Both the position numbers and the translations under genes were made by a program. Below the pieces are notes generated by a model that did not search any database, was not told where the DNA came from, and was given only the letters and a program-made list of their open reading frames with translations. This document shows, in pieces, positions 29,058 to 38,136 of a DNA stretch of 42,213 nt. The stretch covers positions 1 through 42,213 of the forward strand of contig CAMNEB010000005.1 in assembly GCA_946536155.1 (NCBI GenBank), in the 5' to 3' direction. This DNA is from an uncultured Lachnospiraceae bacterium (GTDB lineage Bacteria; Bacillota; Clostridia; Lachnospirales; Lachnospiraceae). Within the stretch, counting starts at the first letter, position 1, and the number at the start of each line of letters is the position of its first letter.

Positions 29058-29110
29058 GGGGACGTTTCGCCCGTCGCGTTTTCGTGAATGGGGGACGTTT
29101 CACCTGTCAT
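29058..29110 (-). repeat. Intergenic REP-like two-unit repeat (copy 2)
   Basis: GGGGACGTTTCGCCCGTCGC (29058-29077) and GGGGACGTTTCACCTGTCAT (29091-29110); reverse complements match units at 1753-1772 (17/20) and 1724-1743 (15/20) in the same order. Confidence 0.6.
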
Positions 29111-29131
29111 GTGTCCGATATTCCTTTATAG

Positions 29132-29228
29132 GACAGTGGGACAGTCCCGCCGTCCCGTCATATGAATGGACCGTTCCCCCACGGTCCTTCGTATCTCGGA
29201 ACGGCGGAACCGTCCCACTGTCTTTTTT
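29132..29228 (+). repeat. 91-nt near-perfect inverted repeat followed by T6
   Basis: GACAGTGGGACAGTCCCGCCGTCCCG (29132-29157) versus CGGAACGGCGGAACCGTCCCACTGTC (29197-29222), 23/26 complementary; inner hairpin ATATGAAtGGACCGT / ACGGTCCTTCGTAT; TTTTTT 29223-29228. Confidence 0.8.
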
Positions 29229-29291
29229 GCGGAAACTCCGGATGGTCACAATGGATACAGTCTGATAAAATCATGTAAGGAGGATAAGACT

Positions 29292-29615
29292 ATGATCACG
29301 GTGAATCTGTATTATACAGGAACAAACGGAAGCGCCCGCAGATTTGCACAGGAGATGGAGAGCAGCGGAACCGCGGAAAAGATCCGCGCCGAAAAGGGAA
29401 ATGTCAGATATGAGTATTTCTTTCCTATGAACGATCCCGAGACTGTCCTTCTCATCGACGCCTGGGAGGACCAGGAAGCCATCGATGTCCATCATGCATC
29501 AGCCATGATGAAGACCATAATGGAGCTTCGTGAAAAATACGACCTGCATATGAAGGTTGAGAGGTATGTTTCGGAGGAGCTTCCCGAATCCGATGAAGGA
29601 TTTGTAAGGAACTGA
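29292..29615 (+). CDS. Antibiotic biosynthesis monooxygenase (ABM/YgiN-like) domain protein
   Basis: MITVNLYYTG..., YEYFFPMNDPETVLLIDAWEDQEAIDVHHAS; AGGAGG SD before ATG 29292. Confidence 0.8.
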   Translation: MITVNLYYTGTNGSARRFAQEMESSGTAEKIRAEKGNVRYEYFFPMNDPETVLLIDAWEDQEAIDVHHASAMMKTIMELREKYDLHMKVERYVSEELPESDEGFVRN

Positions 29616-29618
29616 AAA

Positions 29619-29810
29619 ATGGATAAGAACAGAGTTTTAACATACACGGATGAAGACAGGACTATCGTCCGTGCAGGGATTGAAGGCGTAAGAAAGATCC
29701 TGACGGGAAACGATATGGATAAGAACAGAGTCGTAACATACACGGATGAAGACAGGGCTATCGTCCGTGCAGGGATTGAAGGCGTAAGAAAGATCCTGAT
29801 GGGAAACGAT
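29619..29810 (+). repeat. In-frame 96-bp tandem duplication
   Basis: 29619-29714 and 29715-29810 differ at only 4 of 96 positions; each encodes MDKNRV(L/V)TYTDEDR(T/A)IVRAGIEGVRKIL(T/M)GND. Confidence 0.97.
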
Positions 29811-30683
29811 ATGGACAGAAAGAGGAGCATGCTCTTTTGTCTTGATTATTTTATGGATCCCTATTACGGACAGGATATCTCGGCGATCAGGGACGAACTC
29901 GTAGAGATGCTTCAGCAGATCATCGTATCGAAGGATAATGACACGGATGTCAAAGAGGATGCCATCGATCTTCTGGGAAGTTATGAGTGGGGACCGTATC
30001 CGATCATTGATGAACATTTTGATGAAATAGAGGACTGCCTTAAGCCCGATGTTAATTACATCAGGAAAATGCATATCATATGCAGGAAACGAAAGGTCAT
30101 TTTCCTGGGGTCATCGGTAACATACGGAGAAGCTTCCGGAGGGATCTCTTTTGCGGATATGATCTGTGAACGGACCGGCTGGGAGATGATCAAGGAGGCG
30201 GTATCCGGAACGACCCTTGCAGATGAGGGACCGGATTCATATGTCTCGAGGATGAAGAATATAAAGGCGGATGAAGCCGATCTGCTGGTGTGTCAGCTCT
30301 CCACAAATGACGCCACTTTGAATAAGCCGGCAGGCGAAGTGGGGGAATCTGATGATATCGGATCATTTGATACAAAGACTGTTGCGGGAGCAATAGAATA
30401 TATCATTGCCTATGCCCGCAGAAAATGGGGATGTTATGTGATGTTCTATACAAGTCCGAGATATGATTCCCGCCAATACGGTAAGATGGTAAAGCTTTTG
30501 AAAAAGATATCCGTGAAATGGCAGGTTCCTGTGATCGATATGTGGAGTGACAGGAAATTCAATGCCATAGACCGCGAAGTATATGACAGGTATATGGCAG
30601 ATCCCATCCACCCCACCCTTGAAGGATACAGGGAATGGCTGACACCATATATGGAAAAGAAGATCCTCGACCTGATAGAGTGA
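29619..30683 (+). CDS. SGNH/GDSL hydrolase domain protein
   Basis: VIFLGSSVTYGEASGGISF (block I), LSTNDAT, DPIHPTLEGYREW (block V). Confidence 0.78.
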   Translation: MDKNRVLTYTDEDRTIVRAGIEGVRKILTGNDMDKNRVVTYTDEDRAIVRAGIEGVRKILMGNDMDRKRSMLFCLDYFMDPYYGQDISAIRDELVEMLQQIIVSKDNDTDVKEDAIDLLGSYEWGPYPIIDEHFDEIEDCLKPDVNYIRKMHIICRKRKVIFLGSSVTYGEASGGISFADMICERTGWEMIKEAVSGTTLADEGPDSYVSRMKNIKADEADLLVCQLSTNDATLNKPAGEVGESDDIGSFDTKTVAGAIEYIIAYARRKWGCYVMFYTSPRYDSRQYGKMVKLLKKISVKWQVPVIDMWSDRKFNAIDREVYDRYMADPIHPTLEGYREWLTPYMEKKILDLIE

Positions 30684-30703
30684 AAGATCCGGCCCCGGAT
30701 TTC

Positions 30704-31642
30704 CTATTCAGCTTTGGTGCCGCATTCGGTACAGTAGTTCTTGCCGGTGACATCTGCTCCGCATGTTTTGCAAATGCGGGCTGCGGTGTTCCTGCGGACT
30801 GTGTAGTAGGTTTTCTTATCGACTTCTTCGGATTTTTCGAAAATGCTTTTGGAAGCGATCTCTTTGATCAGCTCCAGGGTTTTATCCGGATCGGTGAAGA
30901 TCCTGTCGTCTTTTTTGCCGAACCTTATATAGCCCTCGGGATCTCCGTGCTCTATATAAGCATCTTTGGGATCTGCGCAGAGCTGTCTTACTTTGTCTTT
31001 GATGTCCGGAATGAGCTCATCCGGAACTTTATAATGCATTTCCGTATCACCCGATCTGAGCTCAAGAAATGCACTCGAACTGTTTATTTTGATGAAGCTG
31101 CTCTCCGTATCCGGGAAGAATGTCCGGATGACCCCGGCGGGTACGGTTTCGGGTTTGCAGTAGATACCGTGATAGATCATTTTAAGTTCAAAATCACCAT
31201 CCGGGATAGCGGGATTGGGATAGCGGTAATTCATGAGCGCTACCTCATCCAGAGGCTCTCCGCATGATGCCATGAGTTCCTCCAGCATCCCATAGAGAAC
31301 TTCATCATCCATATCGTAATAATAGTTCCGTGTCATAGAACGGCTTCCGAGACTGACCTCACGTGCCGCCTCGACGACCGCGGCGGTGTCTTTGCCGTTA
31401 AGAGACGGTTCCAAAGGGAAAAATCCCGGATTCTCTCCGGTGCACTTGCTGAAAACTTCTTCAATGAACTTTTCTCCGGCTTCCTTGGAAACGGCATAAT
31501 ATGCACCGTTTTTACAGAGAAGATAATAAACGCCGTCATTTATGGATGATAAGCTGTAATCATTATTGTATGGCTTTCCGCCGAATCCGGCGTTCTGAGA
31601 GTAGTGTTCTCTGAGATTTCTGTAGGCGATATAGACGTACAT
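30704..31642 (-). CDS. Hypothetical protein with C-terminal zinc ribbon
   Basis: C-terminal CKTCGADVTGKNYCTECGTK; GGAGG SD fits ATG at 31642. Confidence 0.7.
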   Translation of the reverse strand: MYVYIAYRNLREHYSQNAGFGGKPYNNDYSLSSINDGVYYLLCKNGAYYAVSKEAGEKFIEEVFSKCTGENPGFFPLEPSLNGKDTAAVVEAAREVSLGSRSMTRNYYYDMDDEVLYGMLEELMASCGEPLDEVALMNYRYPNPAIPDGDFELKMIYHGIYCKPETVPAGVIRTFFPDTESSFIKINSSSAFLELRSGDTEMHYKVPDELIPDIKDKVRQLCADPKDAYIEHGDPEGYIRFGKKDDRIFTDPDKTLELIKEIASKSIFEKSEEVDKKTYYTVRRNTAARICKTCGADVTGKNYCTECGTKAE

Positions 31643-31747
31643 GATCATCCTCCGGGGAAACAGATTTTTGCCTTTCCGGAATTCATTATATCATAGACTT
31701 AAGGTTGCAGCCTGTCTCCCCGTCACTTCAAACGATCACTTTTAAAA

Positions 31748-31836
31748 TTTAAAGTAAAACTTTAAAAAGTTGTTGCATTACTTTTAATTCCATGTTATAT
31801 TCTTTTTGCCGGCAGAAATAGATTTAAATATTTAAA
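31748..31836 (+). promoter_or_regulatory. Palindrome-rich promoter/operator region of DUF2975-XRE pair
   Basis: TTTAAAGT-AAA-ACTTTAAA (31748-31766), AACTTT-AA-AAAGTT (31758-31771), TTTAAATATTTAAA (31823-31836); promoter TTGCAT (31773-31778)-17-TATATT (31796-31801). Confidence 0.6.
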
Positions 31837-31868
31837 CTAATGCTTTAAATGAGGCTAAGGAGAATATT

Positions 31869-32507
31869 ATGGAAAATAAAAAGAGCAAAAAACCCGGTTA
31901 CTTCAGATTTACGGAAATTTTTTCATACACGATCATCATGCTCCTGATCTTTCAGGTGATAGGTTTCGGAAAGACGCTGCTCTCGGATCCGGATTCTTAT
32001 GAGATCCGATATGAGGCAGCTATGGGAGGGGCTGTCGAAAGCTCTTCAGGCGGCATGGGAAGCCAGATGGTCTACAGGCTGTACAGGGATGGTGAGGATC
32101 AGTGTGATGTTGATATCAACAGATACGATCTCAGGGACGAGAACGGCAATCCGGATCTGAAATACTGCTTCCTTATGGATGAGGCTTCGACTCTTTCCAG
32201 TGTGCTCCTTATAGGGGCTATGATATTTATCGTCAGCAGGATAGCAGCTGAGATTTCCGGGGGCAGCTCACCCTTCACACACAGGAATGTCCGCTTTATC
32301 AGGATCATCGGTACACTGCAGTTTGCTCTTGCCATAGTTCCGGGCCTGGTAAGGATGATCATGTCGTTTTTCAGATTCATGTACTATTCATCCACCTTTA
32401 CAATAAACAGCTTCTTTATGTTTGTCGTAGCTTTTGCCATCATGACACTGGCACAGGTGTTTGATTACGGTGTAAAGCTTCAGGAAGACATGGACAGTAT
32501 TGCATGA
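31869..32507 (+). CDS. DUF2975-like multi-TM membrane protein
   Basis: Four hydrophobic segments; paired with small XRE regulator as in the yoaS/yozG arrangement. Confidence 0.65.
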   Translation: MENKKSKKPGYFRFTEIFSYTIIMLLIFQVIGFGKTLLSDPDSYEIRYEAAMGGAVESSSGGMGSQMVYRLYRDGEDQCDVDINRYDLRDENGNPDLKYCFLMDEASTLSSVLLIGAMIFIVSRIAAEISGGSSPFTHRNVRFIRIIGTLQFALAIVPGLVRMIMSFFRFMYYSSTFTINSFFMFVVAFAIMTLAQVFDYGVKLQEDMDSIA

Positions 32508-32520
32508 GGGGAGGGTGGAT

Positions 32521-32724
32521 ATGATCATAATCAGACTTGACCGCATGATGGCGGATAGGAAGATTTCTCTTAACGATCTGGCAGAAAGAGTCGGGATGAC
32601 CAATGTGAATCTCTCCAATCTTAAGACGGGGAAGATGAAGGGTATCCGCTTTGAAACTCTGGATGCGATATGCAAAGTCCTGGAGTGCCAGCCCGGAGAC
32701 CTGATGGAATATACGGAAGATTAA
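32521..32724 (+). CDS. Small XRE/Cro-type HTH regulator (YozG-like)
   Basis: RMMADRKISLNDLAERVGMTNVNLSNLKTGKMKGIRFETLDAICKVLECQPGDLMEY; GGGGAGGG SD. Confidence 0.9.
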   Translation: MIIIRLDRMMADRKISLNDLAERVGMTNVNLSNLKTGKMKGIRFETLDAICKVLECQPGDLMEYTED

Positions 32725-32850
32725 CGGGGGCAGCATATGGGATACCGTAAATCCGGCACAGGCGGTCCGGAAAAAACAGGATGCGGCTGTTATTGAACTG
32801 TGGTATGGTTGGACATAGGTACAGCACTGACAGCAGCATGGGAGTATGAT

Positions 32851-33540
32851 ATGCATTACAGCGTTCTTGTAGTGGATGATGAAACCGAACTTGCCTGCTA
32901 CACGGCAAAATATTTTAATATGTCGGGAGTGGAGACCGCATACAGACTGGATGCGGCCTCCGCTCTTGAGTTTTTTGAAGACAATACCTGCTCGCTGATC
33001 CTGCTTGACATCAACCTCGGAGGCGACTCGGGCTTCGAACTCTGCCGCACCATCAGGCAGACCATGGACATTCCCATCTTCTTCATCAGTGCAAGGTCTG
33101 CGGAGGACGATATGCTGCTGGGCTTAAGCCTTGGCGGCGACGATTACATATGCAAGCCCTACTCCCTGGGCGTGCTCTTAGCCAAGGTTAAGGCTGAGCT
33201 GGGGCGTTACGGGGACAGACCGGAAAAACAGATCCCGCAGGATGGCGGGGTGAAGCTCGGAAACACTTTCTTCAACCCGAAGAAAGCCGTGATCATAAAG
33301 GGCGGTGAGGAATATCCTCTCAAAGCCATGGAGTACAAGCTTCTTGCGTATATGACCGCCAATCCCGGACGCGTCATCTCCAAGGATGAATTCTTTGAAA
33401 AGATATGGGACACCCAGTTTGTCGGTGACGTTACCCTCAATGTTCACATAAGACATCTGCGTGAAAAAATAGAAGACGACCCCGGAAAGCCTGAGGTCAT
33501 CAAAACTGTGTGGGGAGTCGGTTTTATCTTTGAACCCTGA
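32851..33540 (+). CDS. OmpR-family response regulator
   Basis: VVDDE, LILLDINLGGDSGFE, KPYS receiver motifs; winged-helix LNVHIRHLREKIEDDPGKPEVIKTVWGVGFIF. Confidence 0.93.
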   Translation: MHYSVLVVDDETELACYTAKYFNMSGVETAYRLDAASALEFFEDNTCSLILLDINLGGDSGFELCRTIRQTMDIPIFFISARSAEDDMLLGLSLGGDDYICKPYSLGVLLAKVKAELGRYGDRPEKQIPQDGGVKLGNTFFNPKKAVIIKGGEEYPLKAMEYKLLAYMTANPGRVISKDEFFEKIWDTQFVGDVTLNVHIRHLREKIEDDPGKPEVIKTVWGVGFIFEP

Positions 33541-33551
33541 GCCGGGATAGT

Positions 33552-34853
33552 ATGAAGAAGAGATATTTTTACATCTATACTGTGATCTTCATATTGGTAA
33601 GTGCCTTCATCTGCATCATGGCCGCAAACGGACGCGGAGAGAGCGGATTTACTCTTGATGCCACGAAGGTTAACAGGAGACTGATCGCCATAGAGAGCAG
33701 CTGGGAGGATATCTCCGGATACAGAAGCGGGACGGTCCCCGCTGAGGACGGATTTGATTATACCGTGATAGACAGTGACGGGAAGGTACTGATCATGACC
33801 AGAAGTGATATGGCGCAGTCCGTTTCTGCCGCCACCTCGCATTATGATGTTATCAGGGATATCACTGTAGATGGCGTTACCGTCGGAACTCTTCTGATAC
33901 ATAATCCGACGGAGGAAGCCGTCAGGGAAGATGATATGAAGAATGCCTGTACTCTGGCGGGACTTCTTCTGATCGTGCTGGTCCTGATAAGTGCATACCG
34001 GCTTTATATTGACCGCAATGTAATAAGGCCTTTTTCTAAGATGAAGAGCTTTGCACTGCGCATCGCATCCGGCAATCTGGATACACCCCTTGAGATGGAC
34101 AGGGGTCATATATTCGGCGAATTTACGGAAGCCTTTGATATCATGAGGGAGGAACTGAAGGCATCCCGTGAACGTGAGGAGGCTGCTGTCAGGAGCAGAA
34201 AAGAACTGGTCGCTGAGCTGTCACACGATATCAAGACACCGGTTGCCTCGATCAAAGCCATGGCTGATGTGATGGAGCTGTCCGCATCGACGGACCTTGA
34301 GAAGGAAACCGCCAGGTCCATAAGCGGCAAGGCGGATCAGATAGACAGACTTATATCCAATCTCTTCCATGCGACAATGGAAGAACTGGAACAGCTTGAG
34401 GTAAAAGATGAAGAGTTTACCTCCGCAGATCTCGAGAAGATGATCAGGGAGGCGGACCATCTCCATAAAGTAAACAGGCTTCACTTGGAGGATGCGGTGC
34501 TTTCGGGAGATGAGCTTCGCATGAGTCAGGTAGTCACCAACATTATCTACAATTCCTACAAGTACGCGGGAACGGAGATAAGCATAAACACACATTTTGA
34601 GAACACCGGCACAGATGAAGGATCCGGAAAGTATTATGTGCTGGAGATTTCGGATCTGGGCGGCGGTGTGCCTGAAGAGGAACTGGAACTCATCACCGAA
34701 AAGTTTAAAAGAGGATCCAACTCCGGCGGACGGGAAGGCTCCGGCCTTGGCCTTTACATCTCGAAGTATCTCATGGAGAAGATGGGCGGGGGACTTGCCT
34801 GCAGCAATGACGGAAAGGGCCTTAAGGTGGCTCTCAGGATCAGGATCGCATGA
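33552..34853 (+). CDS. HisKA sensor histidine kinase
   Basis: Two TMs with an extracellular region of roughly 110 aa; HAMP-like; ELSHDIKTPVASIKA; NIIYNSYKYA; GLGLYISKYLMEKMGG. Confidence 0.93.
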   Translation: MKKRYFYIYTVIFILVSAFICIMAANGRGESGFTLDATKVNRRLIAIESSWEDISGYRSGTVPAEDGFDYTVIDSDGKVLIMTRSDMAQSVSAATSHYDVIRDITVDGVTVGTLLIHNPTEEAVREDDMKNACTLAGLLLIVLVLISAYRLYIDRNVIRPFSKMKSFALRIASGNLDTPLEMDRGHIFGEFTEAFDIMREELKASREREEAAVRSRKELVAELSHDIKTPVASIKAMADVMELSASTDLEKETARSISGKADQIDRLISNLFHATMEELEQLEVKDEEFTSADLEKMIREADHLHKVNRLHLEDAVLSGDELRMSQVVTNIIYNSYKYAGTEISINTHFENTGTDEGSGKYYVLEISDLGGGVPEEELELITEKFKRGSNSGGREGSGLGLYISKYLMEKMGGGLACSNDGKGLKVALRIRIA

Positions 34854-34932
34854 CCGGTCTTATCAGGATTAAATCTTTTTAAAGAGATTTAAAAAACAGG
34901 CAAAGAATTAAAGATTCATATTGGCTATATTG

Positions 34933-34963
34933 GGATCATACAAAGCAGGTATGATCCTTTTTT
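34933..34963 (+). terminator. Rho-independent terminator between HK and ABC genes
   Basis: GGATCATAC (34933-34941) / GTATGATCC (34949-34957), perfect 9-bp stem, 7-nt loop, T-rich tail. Confidence 0.88.
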
Positions 34964-34988
34964 ATTTTCGAATTTACCGGAGGCAAAA

Positions 34989-35747
34989 ATGAGCGAAGTC
35001 ATCATAAAGACCGAGAAACTGTCAAAGAGCTTTTCCGTGGGCGGAAAACAGCAGCATGTAATAAAGAATCTGGATCTGGAGATCTACAAAGGGGATTTCA
35101 CGGTCATCATGGGATCCTCGGGTGCGGGAAAGTCAACGCTTCTCTACGCCCTTTCCGGAATGGACAAGCCCACCCTCGGCAGGATCGTATATGCGGGTGA
35201 GGAGATCACCGGATTAAATGATGACAGGCTTGCGATATTCAGGAGAAAGCATTGCGGATTTGTCTTCCAGCAGATCCATCTTGTGGACAGCATGAGCATC
35301 ATGGACAATGCCATCTCCGCAGGCATGCTCACCGGGCAGAAGCAGAAGGAACTGAAGAAGAAGGCGCTGGATCTTTTTGAAAGAGTGGGTATATCGGAGG
35401 ATATGACAAAGAAATTTCCCGCACAGCTCTCCGGAGGTGAGGCTCAGAGAGGAGCGGTGGTGAGGGCACTGATAAACGATCCGGATGTGGTTTTTGCGGA
35501 TGAGCCCACAGGTGCTCTGAATTCAGCGGGAGTAAAGGCAGTCCTGGATGTGCTGACGGATATCAATAACAGCGGCCAGACCATCCTGATGGTCACACAT
35601 GATGTCAAGTCCGCCAGAAGAGCCGACAGGATCATATATCTGAAGGACGGGGGAGTGACAGGTGAACTGAGGCTGGGAAAGTATGTGAGCGAAGACAAAG
35701 AACGTCACGAGAAGATCAGAAAGTTCCTTGAAGAGATGGGATGGTGA
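34989..35747 (+). CDS. ABC transporter ATP-binding protein (MacB/BceA/LolD-like)
   Basis: GSSGAGKSTLLYALSG, LSGGEAQRGAVVRAL, VVFADEPTGALNS, MVTHDV. Confidence 0.94.
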   Translation: MSEVIIKTEKLSKSFSVGGKQQHVIKNLDLEIYKGDFTVIMGSSGAGKSTLLYALSGMDKPTLGRIVYAGEEITGLNDDRLAIFRRKHCGFVFQQIHLVDSMSIMDNAISAGMLTGQKQKELKKKALDLFERVGISEDMTKKFPAQLSGGEAQRGAVVRALINDPDVVFADEPTGALNSAGVKAVLDVLTDINNSGQTILMVTHDVKSARRADRIIYLKDGGVTGELRLGKYVSEDKERHEKIRKFLEEMGW

Positions 35748-35755
35748 GGTGAAGT

Positions 35756-38122
35756 ATGATAAAGCTTATTAAGAGCAATATACATAAGGACCGCGGCGTG
35801 CTCTTTGCATTTGTGCTGATAATGATCATCTCGTCCGCGATACTTGAGATCAGCCTTTTCCTGGGCGGATATGACAGGCGCTACGACAGGATAACGGAGG
35901 AGATGGACGCGGGGGACGGAGTTTCTTTTTTCTACGGAGACAGCGATACGGTACGCGGGATCATGGAAGATATGCCGGAGGTTGACAGCTTTCATATCAT
36001 CGATATCATACTTCCCGATGATGTGAAATTCACGCTTAACGGATCTGATAAGGAGAAGGATCTCAGTGACGTAATGTATTTTGACGCCCAAAGATACAAT
36101 TCCTTTGAGAAGTTTTTCTTTGTCCGGAAGGATGACGCCATAAGCGGAAATTTCATATATCTGAACGTCTATACAGCATACTATTACGGCATCGGGATTG
36201 GAGATGTGATGCATCTTTACTCCGAAAACTTCGGAGAGTATGACCTGACCGTAGCCGGGATATATGAGGATTTTATGGCCGGCAATCCCTATTCATATCT
36301 TTCTGTGGTGGTGGATGATGACACCTACGGGCTGTTAATGGCAAGAGCGGATGAACTCGAAGAAGCCGGAACGGAATTTGCAAACCGGAATTTCATGAAC
36401 TATACATTCGCGGACGGTGTTTCATTAAACGAAGGAGTCATGAAGATAAATGACACCCTGAATGCCGAAGGTATTCCCACTCACGGATATTCCGCATCAC
36501 TGGCCAAGGCCGGATATATCAGTGTTTTGCATGTGATATCGGCCTTTATGATATCCCTGGCAGTCATCATTATGTTCATCTGTCTTATCATGATGATCTT
36601 CACCGTTAACAACAATATAGACAGGGATATCAGGAATATCGGGGCTTTAAGGGCTGTCGGATATACCGTCTCGAATATCAGATCCGCTCTGAGCCTTGAA
36701 TTTCTGGGACTTGGGATCATCGGGGCCGTGACGGGGACAGGGATCGCCTATGTGCTGTTTCCTGTTGCGGAAGAGAAAGTGATCCGCCAGATCTCCGGAA
36801 TGGTATGGGAAAAGAAATTCTATCCCGAACTGTCATTTTCCCTGATCGCGGCATTTGTCCTGATCATTCCGGCAGTCGTTTATCTGGCGACGGTCAAGAT
36901 CAAAAAACTCCATCCCGCGACAGCTCTGAGATTCGGTCTTGCATCGAATTCTTTCAGGAAAAATCATATCCCTCTTTCCGAGACAAAGGGCAATCTGAAT
37001 ATACTCATGGGACTTAAGAGCTCCCTTCAGAACATGGGGCAGAATCTGATAGTATTCGGGATCCTTGCAGCGGTTTCCTTTATGACTGTTTTTTCCTTTG
37101 TGCTCTTCTACAACACCAGGATCGATATGACTGATTTCCAGACTATGCTCCAGGGAGATTCTCCCGATGCATATATTTATATTGAGTACGATGATGACGA
37201 AGAGTTCCGTAAGATCCTGGATATCATAGGCTCCATGGATGAGGTCACGGAGGTCTACGGACTTTCGGGTATAGATGCCGCAGCTTACGTGGGAGGTTAT
37301 GATTCAAACCTTTTATATTCAAACAGACCCGAATATGTAAACTGCGGAGTATACGAAGGTGTTATGGTCAGGGAGGACAACGAAGCTGTCCTCGGAAGCA
37401 TCACTGCAGAAAAAGCCGGCGTGGGCGTCGGCGATGAAGTCGAGGTAAAGGTTGGCGACAGGACTGAGAGATTCCTTGTTACAGGTCTGCAGCAGGCTGT
37501 ATACGGAATGGGTGAGAGGATTTACCTGACGGAAGGAGGAGCCGAAAGACTCGGCATTGATACCGGTTATACCTATCTTAGAGTCAGGATCGAAGATCCC
37601 GATGCGGAATCCGTGGACAGGTTCATTGCACGTGCGGAGTCGCTTCTCGGTTCGGGATATATTAAGAGCGAGAATCATTTCCGGGATACCAGGAGCAGCG
37701 ATAATGTCCCTGTCTATGCGGTCGGACTTGTGGTGCTTATAATAGTCATAATAAACATAATAGTTGTCATGGTGGTCATAAGGCTTCTGCTCAAGACCGT
37801 TTTCATAAAGAGGGAAAAAGAATTCGGTATACTTAAATCCGTCGGTTTTACCGGGAACCAGCTCAGACTCCAGCTCTCAATTTCGCTGCTTCCCACCGGC
37901 ATAGCGGCATCCCTTGCGGGAGCGGTGATGGGCCACATCCTGATCAATCCTCTTTTCGAGGCAGTGTTTGGGAGCTTCGGCATCATGCAGTCGAAGCTTA
38001 TCATGAAGCCGGTGCTGATACTGTTATCAAGCCTTGCCGTGTGTCTGCTGGTCTTTTTCTTCAGTTTCATCCTTTCCGGCAGGATGAAGAAGGTTGCCCC
38101 CTACGTGCTGATCCAGGAATAA
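35756..38122 (+). CDS. FtsX-like (MacB/ABC3) ABC transporter permease
   Basis: Multiple TMs with two large extracytoplasmic segments; NIGALRAVGYTVSNIRSAL and FGILKSVGFTGNQLRLQ repeats. Confidence 0.9.
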   Translation: MIKLIKSNIHKDRGVLFAFVLIMIISSAILEISLFLGGYDRRYDRITEEMDAGDGVSFFYGDSDTVRGIMEDMPEVDSFHIIDIILPDDVKFTLNGSDKEKDLSDVMYFDAQRYNSFEKFFFVRKDDAISGNFIYLNVYTAYYYGIGIGDVMHLYSENFGEYDLTVAGIYEDFMAGNPYSYLSVVVDDDTYGLLMARADELEEAGTEFANRNFMNYTFADGVSLNEGVMKINDTLNAEGIPTHGYSASLAKAGYISVLHVISAFMISLAVIIMFICLIMMIFTVNNNIDRDIRNIGALRAVGYTVSNIRSALSLEFLGLGIIGAVTGTGIAYVLFPVAEEKVIRQISGMVWEKKFYPELSFSLIAAFVLIIPAVVYLATVKIKKLHPATALRFGLASNSFRKNHIPLSETKGNLNILMGLKSSLQNMGQNLIVFGILAAVSFMTVFSFVLFYNTRIDMTDFQTMLQGDSPDAYIYIEYDDDEEFRKILDIIGSMDEVTEVYGLSGIDAAAYVGGYDSNLLYSNRPEYVNCGVYEGVMVREDNEAVLGSITAEKAGVGVGDEVEVKVGDRTERFLVTGLQQAVYGMGERIYLTEGGAERLGIDTGYTYLRVRIEDPDAESVDRFIARAESLLGSGYIKSENHFRDTRSSDNVPVYAVGLVVLIIVIINIIVVMVVIRLLLKTVFIKREKEFGILKSVGFTGNQLRLQLSISLLPTGIAASLAGAVMGHILINPLFEAVFGSFGIMQSKLIMKPVLILLSSLAVCLLVFFFSFILSGRMKKVAPYVLIQE

Positions 38123-38136
38123 AAAGGAGTCAGGAA

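Noticed and set aside
30635-31267. 210-aa plus-strand ORF
   Set aside because: Antisense to the zinc-ribbon protein gene and overlaps the end of the SGNH gene; low-complexity hydrophobic translation.
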